A stretch of DNA of 64,000 bases from Larix kaempferi (lineage: Eukaryota; Streptophyta; Pinopsida; Pinales; Pinaceae). The notes under the pieces were generated by a model, which did no database searches, was not told where the DNA came from, and saw only the letters and a program-made list of their open reading frames with translations. The first letter of the stretch is position 1, and each line of letters starts with the position of its first letter. Both the position numbers and the translations under genes were made by a program. Location: the NCBI GenBank assembly GCA_027924585.1, contig BSBM01000636.1, positions 5,658,001-5,722,000 on the forward strand, written 5' to 3'. Below are positions 58,969 to 64,000 of this stretch, piece after piece.

Positions 58969-59167
58969 ATTTGTATAATATGGCAAGTGTTTCCGCTGTT
59001 GGAGGTGCAATCACACTTGAAGGCAGGATTCATTGTGGGATCCTCAATGGACGTACTATCGGTGGCTCGTCCAGTGCATGGATCTCCTGTAAGGTTCCAT
59101 GGAGTTTTCCATGTATTTGAATCTATACCGGTACTCCACTTCTTAGCAAGTGACTTTAAAACAGCAA
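58969..59167 (-). CDS. LRR receptor-like kinase, exon 2 (N-terminal cap)
   Basis: 199 nt between gacag and gtaaaa. It encodes AVLKSLAKKWSTG, then NLTGDPCTG, TDSTSIEDPTMNPAFKCDC and TCHIIQ. The GDPC/GEPC pattern and the NPAxKCDC...TCxIxx motif match the cysteine-containing cap of LRR-VIII-2 receptors. Signal peptide, cap and repeats place it in the extracellular half of a plasma membrane receptor. No stops. Confidence 0.92.
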
Positions 59168-59273
59168 CTGTCACCGGGAAAAGGAAATGAATTGATCAAC
59201 AAACAAAGTATTGATAAAAACAGAAGACATGAGAATGCTTGCAGCCTGCGGTATTATTTTGTTCTGTGGTTAC

Positions 59274-59391
59274 CTTCTTTTGGGTCCGTGACGGCTGCTG
59301 CCTGAGCTTGCTGAAACGAAGTGACACAACAAGCAATGATAAAATAAGTGCAGAGAAGCCAAATCGAGGAAGAGATTTGAAGCTTAGACAT
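59274..59391 (-). CDS. LRR receptor-like kinase (subfamily VIII-2), exon 1 with signal peptide
   Basis: The ATG at 59391 opens 39 codons: MSKLQISSSIWLLCTYFIIA, then CCVTSFQQAQAAAVTDPKE, to a gtaacc donor in phase 1. The hydrophobic run at residues 10-24 and the small residues before AAAVTDP look like a cleaved signal peptide, and (T/H)(D/P)PxE opens the mature protein in this family. It joins exon 2 in frame. Known relatives are membrane receptor kinases with LRRs, a malectin-like domain and a cytoplasmic Ser/Thr kinase; only the first part is in this window. The specific ligand and role cannot be told. Confidence 0.88.
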
Positions 59392-60036
59392 GATGATGGC
59401 GGCCGGGTTTGGTGCTCGCGCCCGCACAGGCAGCTCTGGATAATACAGCAGGGCGACTTGATTGAGGATATTATAACAAACACGGATTCGTGTTATGCGC
59501 TGTTAGTTGCAGAATTGACAGAGAGATCGAATTACGGTACGTGCATTATAGTCAAGTCGTACATTATAGTCAATAGTAATTTTCTTATATCTGGTTGGAA
59601 TTCCGTACTTAATAATTTAAAGTTCTGATCAATTTAGAATTCTGTTTGATATTTGAGAGCATGCATGGAATTTAGTGGATTAATATTTATCTAAAATTTT
59701 AATTAACTTATTTTAATATAATTTTGGTGTGGTTCATTGGTGTTATATTAAGCTTTACTTGTGTTTCATGCTTGCTGGGTGTGTGGAACATTAGGGTTAT
59801 AGTGGTAGTTGGAATTAATACCTGAACCGCATGTCATTCGATTACCAACCAAGTTTCCAATTGCTGATTCCCTAATACAAAATAAAAACTTTTTTCAATA
59901 TAAATAATATAAAATTTATTATTTTTTCAAGTTAAAGTGGAGCGCATTTTTTTTTTTCAACAGAAAGAGTGAAATACATTTTTTTTTTCTTTCAACGAAA
60001 AACTAAAACTAAAGCACATCTTTATACAAAAGAAAA
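59392..60036 (-). promoter_or_regulatory. 5' flank of the LRR receptor-like kinase gene
   Basis: The first 100 bp upstream of the ATG are GC-richer (5' UTR-like), then the sequence is AT-rich. A weak TATA-like ttataata is present near 59467-59475 on the minus strand, and an 18-bp 'attatagtcaa' repeat lies at 59543-59573. No strong core promoter can be named. Confidence 0.3.
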
Positions 60037-60204
60037 AGGTCAACATTAGTTTCGAGCAAATTGTTTAGATTTTAGAATATTTGATATATGTCAAATTCAA
60101 TGTGCTTTATACAAAACAGAAAGGTCAACATTACTTTGGAGCAAATTGTTTAGATTTTAGAATATTTGGTATATGTCACATTCAATCCATTGTTATCGAT
60201 ATTA
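60037..60204. repeat. 84-bp tandem duplication
   Basis: 'aaggtcaacatta' begins at 60037 and 60121, and the following 'gagcaaattgtttagatttt' through 'atatgtca' repeats with few changes. Confidence 0.9.
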
Positions 60205-61036
60205 CTCAAAAAAAATAGGGCCAAGTCCAGGTTGTCAATATTTTAGTTCAAAAGTTCAATTCAATATCATTGTCAATGAATAGATATTTCCTATTTTTCA
60301 AAAGAAAAAAGTATGGAACTTTTTAAAGTTTACTTTATCATTCTCATAAATTTTAATATAATAATTATCACACTAAAGTTTATTACTTAATTACGATATG
60401 TTATATTAATAAATTTTATTTTTTCATACTTATTATTAAATTTTAAATTTTTGATAAAAACATGTTATATAAAAAAAATAAGTTGCAACATTTAAATGTG
60501 GAGTCAATTTTTAAATAAAAACAATTTTTTTAATGTATTTGGTTATTCTTATTTATTTTTAGAATATAATCTCCACATTTAACACAATGTAAAAAATGAC
60601 CTATTTTATTTTATTTTCAATATTTTCTATTTAATATTTTGTTAACAATAACAATAATAATATTTGTATTAGAAAAAGTCAAAGTTATAATACAAAAGTA
60701 TAGTTCACCACAACCTTTTAGCAAAACTTGTCCTTCCACCAAAAAAAACTAAAGACTTGCCTTTCCAAATTCTAACACTAAAAACCTAGCAAGTATATTG
60801 CCTTACAAATTGACATAGAAATAAAATACCATGACAAAACATGACATAGTTAAGAAAGAGTTGGCCCTATAATGACATGTTTTACCAAGTCCTTCGGAGT
60901 CTCCATAGTCGATTCCATAATGCGCATTTCCAATTCTAGTTTGTCTAAAGAGTGAGCTTCAACTACATCCACCACCAATTTCAATAAGGAAAGGTGCGTG
61001 ATTCCCATAACCTCTTCCTGGAGTAGTATAAGGGCT
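60205..61036. other. AT-rich 5' flank, no gene seen
   Basis: Simple AT-rich sequence to about 60720, then mixed sequence. No open frame with a domain. Confidence 0.4.
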
Positions 61037-61268
61037 AACTAAAACGCCCCCGACTCGCCTGAATCCAGCAGAGCAAGAATAGTTGAAATGATAATTTGGA
61101 GTGCTCAAATCGTAATTTCGGCGATCTGGGTAGTTTTAAAATAGGACATTTAGTCTAGGAGAGGTAGTTCGATTGTTGATATTGCAGAACGATGGAAATA
61201 ACAATTTCCAGGAACAAATTTGGTCGGTTTTGATGAAACTTTCGCCGGAAAAGCGGGGCGTTTTAGTT
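61037..61268. mobile_element. MITE-like element, 232 bp
   Basis: Perfect 14-bp terminal inverted repeats: aactaaaacgcccc at 61037-61050 and its complement at 61255-61268. It is GC-richer than its surroundings and has no coding capacity. A target duplication is not obvious, so the superfamily is not assigned. Confidence 0.7.
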
Positions 61269-63420
61269 GTCTTTTATCCTACACGCCTCTTCCTCAATCA
61301 TAGAGCAATGTCATTCAGGAAGAGTCCCCAGTAGAGATAATGAACGAGGGTGGGGGTACAAAAGCACCTCCTATGGGATATGCAAATGATGCATATCCCT
61401 ATTAACCATGGAATACAAGGACCCCAATTTGAATTTCAACTCAATATATTTCCTCTTGTGATTTTGCATGAAGACAATTACTCCTTTTTTAAATCCTTAA
61501 GCACCAACAACTAGGTGGCGGTTTCTACTATACATAATTCCCTCACGCTATTCTCAATTTGAGCCTTATGTCTCAATCATCCTGCCAATGTGTCCATTTC
61601 ATGGAGGAATTCATAACAGAGCATTGAACTTCAACCATTTGCCTCTCACACTACTTAACCCCTCGTCTCATGTCCTCTAATTCAAACATAAATAACAATT
61701 GCTCTTACAGTGAAAGTGGACCATTGCTTCTACTAAAGAATGAAATCTTAGGTTAATGATAGCCATGATACCAATGGATTCTAGAGTAGACCAACCACCA
61801 TATTCTAGTCGCTCGACTTGGTTCTAGTGTGCCACAAAGATTGGGATGTGAATTGAAAGTAAATAAAACAAACCCAACAAGAAGAGCCATTGTTGTTAAC
61901 TCACACACTAGAAGTGACATCATTGTCATACTTCTCATTATCACAAATGTTGATGAGAAAGATCATAAAGTAATGTTAGTTGGGAGCACCTTAACTCCAC
62001 ATTCATTCCCACTTACACAAGAATACACTTGTTAGCATATGAGCCCCTCAATTTACTACAAATTATATTCATGGAATGTATTTGAATGTTGTGTTGCCAC
62101 TGTTTATGACTATTGCTCCTTCACTCATGCACTCCAAGGTTTGCTTTGTGATCACCTCTTTTATTCTAAGTTCTTAGGACCTGAAAAATCCTAACTCTTC
62201 AAAGTCTTAAGCTAAGTCAAGGGATCACTAAATGAAATGAGTGAGGGAAATATTTTTGGGTAGAGAATGTAAAAATAGGGATTGTATAACAATCTAAGAG
62301 TCACCAAAATACTTGTGTTAATATTGTGTTTTTTGAGCATAATTAAACACTAAAAAACTACAATGGCTTATGCTTCATTATTAGATGTTATGCCAAGAAT
62401 CCATGCAAAATTTTATTTCTTTTGTCCATTAGGACCATATATGGTGTCTCCCACTTCTTACGCCCTCGGGTTTCCTTTTGATGCTCCATTGAAGAAAAGG
62501 ATGGGTTGTTTTATATATGACCTCCATTGCTAAAACTATGAATACCCCAAGTTTAGTTGCCACTTATAAGATTGATTCGGTTTTCTTAATTGGAAATTGA
62601 GGAGCTTTAGTAGCACTTCTATGCTGAGAGTTTTCAGCCATGGTTTTTCTTCCACTTCATATAAATCTTTATTGAATTTCCCCATGTTGTTCGAGTGAAT
62701 TATCTCAACTAATAACCCCCTTGCTTGGTTTTCCATTCCCCGAGGCATAAAGGGATCTTGGAAAAAAATGAGTTGATTTCCAACTAGCCTCTAGGAGATA
62801 AATTTTGGCACAGTAGTACAAACTCTTATGAGCAGTGATTTATTGGATAGAATTCCAACATATGATGATGATCATGGTAGAAAAATCTGTTTCTAGTCCT
62901 AAGGCATATGATGATTGCGAAATTCAACTCTTAAAAGGCTATTGACCATGCCAAGAGAGTAAACTCGCTTTCCATGAAGAGGTGATGGGTGGTCTCTTCA
63001 TCCGTGAGAAATAAGGGGTATGGAAATGGTCCTTTCACTCCTCAATTGTTAAAACTCTCCATCATTAATGGTTTTATTCACATAAATATCCAACAAAACA
63101 ACCTTAATTTTTGGAATATTGTCTCCTCATATTTGTTTCCAAAGGGCTAATCTCTAGGGAATGTTATTTTTTGCCAACTTATGGGATATCCTTGTTTGAT
63201 AGAGTAAAGGAATCTAGTTGATCCCTACCATGGGAGTCTTGTATATATTTCCTCACTGGTTCCACTCCACAAAGTTTTGAAAAGAGAGATCTCAAATAAG
63301 ATATGAGGTTCTCTATGGGATAGCTATTTCCATCCAAGCTACTTTCCTTTGTCTACATGCTCACAATTTGATAAATTTAAGAATGAGTTGACTCTATCAA
63401 TTGTAAGCCACTCCTTGGTT
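61269..63420 (-). pseudogene. L1-type LINE 3' part relic
   Basis: On the minus strand the zinc-finger-like region reads LALWKQI and IPKIKVVLLDIYVNK (63080-63160). A frame at 62536-62748 carries ENQARGLLVEIIHSNNMGKF. Then the RNase H-like domain reads GASKGNPR, IYGPNGQKK, FAWILGITSNNEA (62360-62510). The first catalytic Asp of that domain is Asn. Multiple stops. Such domains lie downstream of reverse transcriptase in plant L1 elements. The ends are not defined; the right limit may be further on. Confidence 0.6.
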
Positions 63421-63590
63421 CCATGAATATATAGATATTGAGAGAGAGGCAGTAGTCTCAAGATTTTATCATCCTAGAGGCAAATCAATTATTTTGATTT
63501 TATCATCCTTGGTTCCATGAATATATAGATATTGAGAGAGAGGCAGTAGTCTCAATATTTTATCATCCTAGTTCCATAATGAATTATTTT
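63421..63590. repeat. 94-bp tandem duplication
   Basis: 'ccatgaatatatagatattg' starts at 63421 and 63515, and the similarity runs through 'ttttatcatccta'. Confidence 0.92.
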
Positions 63591-64000
63591 GTAAACATGT
63601 ATGTAGAAATATCTGCTACCAAATGTAGCGGATATTTTCCACTGCGGGGCTTTTGTAGATGTTCTTTAACGGTGTGTTTATATTCTTTATGCACTGGTGC
63701 TTTTTGTTTATGTGAACACATTGATGTGTTTATATATGAATAAACACATCGATTTAATTTGTAAATTTTTTGTTTTTATGTGTCCATTTAAAATTATATA
63801 TTCATCCCAAATGTTCTTTTAGTATTTAACCACACCAATTGCAATATTTCATAGTATATATATGTTTCTTAAAATCACCTTATTCTTACAAAATGGTTTC
63901 CAAAATATATTGGAAGTTAGATTGTGATATAGTTCTTGAAAATATCTCAGAACTGCAGAGACATATATTGATTGTTGATTTGGCTCAAATGCAGGAAGAA
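63591..64000. other. No feature recognised
   Basis: AT-rich sequence with 'cacatygat' repeats near 63717-63750. No gene seen. Confidence 0.4.

Noticed and set aside
59239-59628. 129-codon plus-strand frame opposite exon 1
   Set aside because: The minus strand here encodes a signal peptide exon with splice donor that joins the rest of the receptor; the plus frame has no similarity to anything.
1-64000. CRISPR arrays, operons, bacterial or organellar genes
   Set aside because: No spaced short palindromic repeats and no compact gene runs; everything fits plant nuclear DNA. I also saw no tRNA or rRNA genes, though small ones could be missed without a search.

Overview
This is plant nuclear DNA. 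There are spliced exons with GT/AG introns, plant-type LTR retrotransposons primed by initiator Met-tRNA, hAT DNA transposons and LINEs, and almost no free space between them. The very high transposon load inside one gene suggests a gymnosperm (conifer-like) or other large plant genome. That placement is inference; nothing here fixes the species.

The only clear host gene is on the minus strand and spans nearly the whole window. Its first five exons (58047-59391) encode a signal peptide, a cysteine-containing N-terminal cap and three leucine-rich repeats. Three more 72-nt LRR exons lie at 4894-5385. Reading order, exon length and splice phase all fit an LRR receptor-like kinase of subfamily VIII-2, and the gene continues off the left edge (malectin-like and kinase parts not seen). 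The two exon clusters are separated by about 52.7 kb. By comparison with the family, three further 72-nt repeat exons should lie in between; I could not find them by eye.

The gap is almost solid transposon. From left to right: giant-LTR fragments nested in each other and in an L1 relic (1-4530); a LINE relic (5506-7556) broken by another giant LTR (7557-9120, probably resuming at 18609-20165); a copia tail (9126-10186); an hAT element with a decayed transposase (10951-15184); a 3.1-kb copia-type element whose only ORF is Gag-like (15467-18608); two hAT relics (20757-25080); a copia RNase H relic and degenerate repeats interrupted by a 3.9-kb solo LTR with a perfect 5-bp target duplication (27972-31896); a duplicated gene-like fragment (32640-34930 and 37800-38995) around a copia gag relic; and a minus-strand copia element (42830-56515) whose right LTR is split by a 7.16-kb chromodomain Ty3/gypsy element (48586-55747, TSD gagag). 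Beyond the gene's first exon lie its AT-rich 5' flank, a 232-bp MITE-like element and an L1 relic.

Most transposon proteins are broken, and many of the changes look like C-to-T decay (CAG or TGG to TAG, Asp or Ser to Asn). The exceptions are the 384-codon Gag-like frame and most of the gypsy pol region. The host exons, in contrast, are open and in phase.
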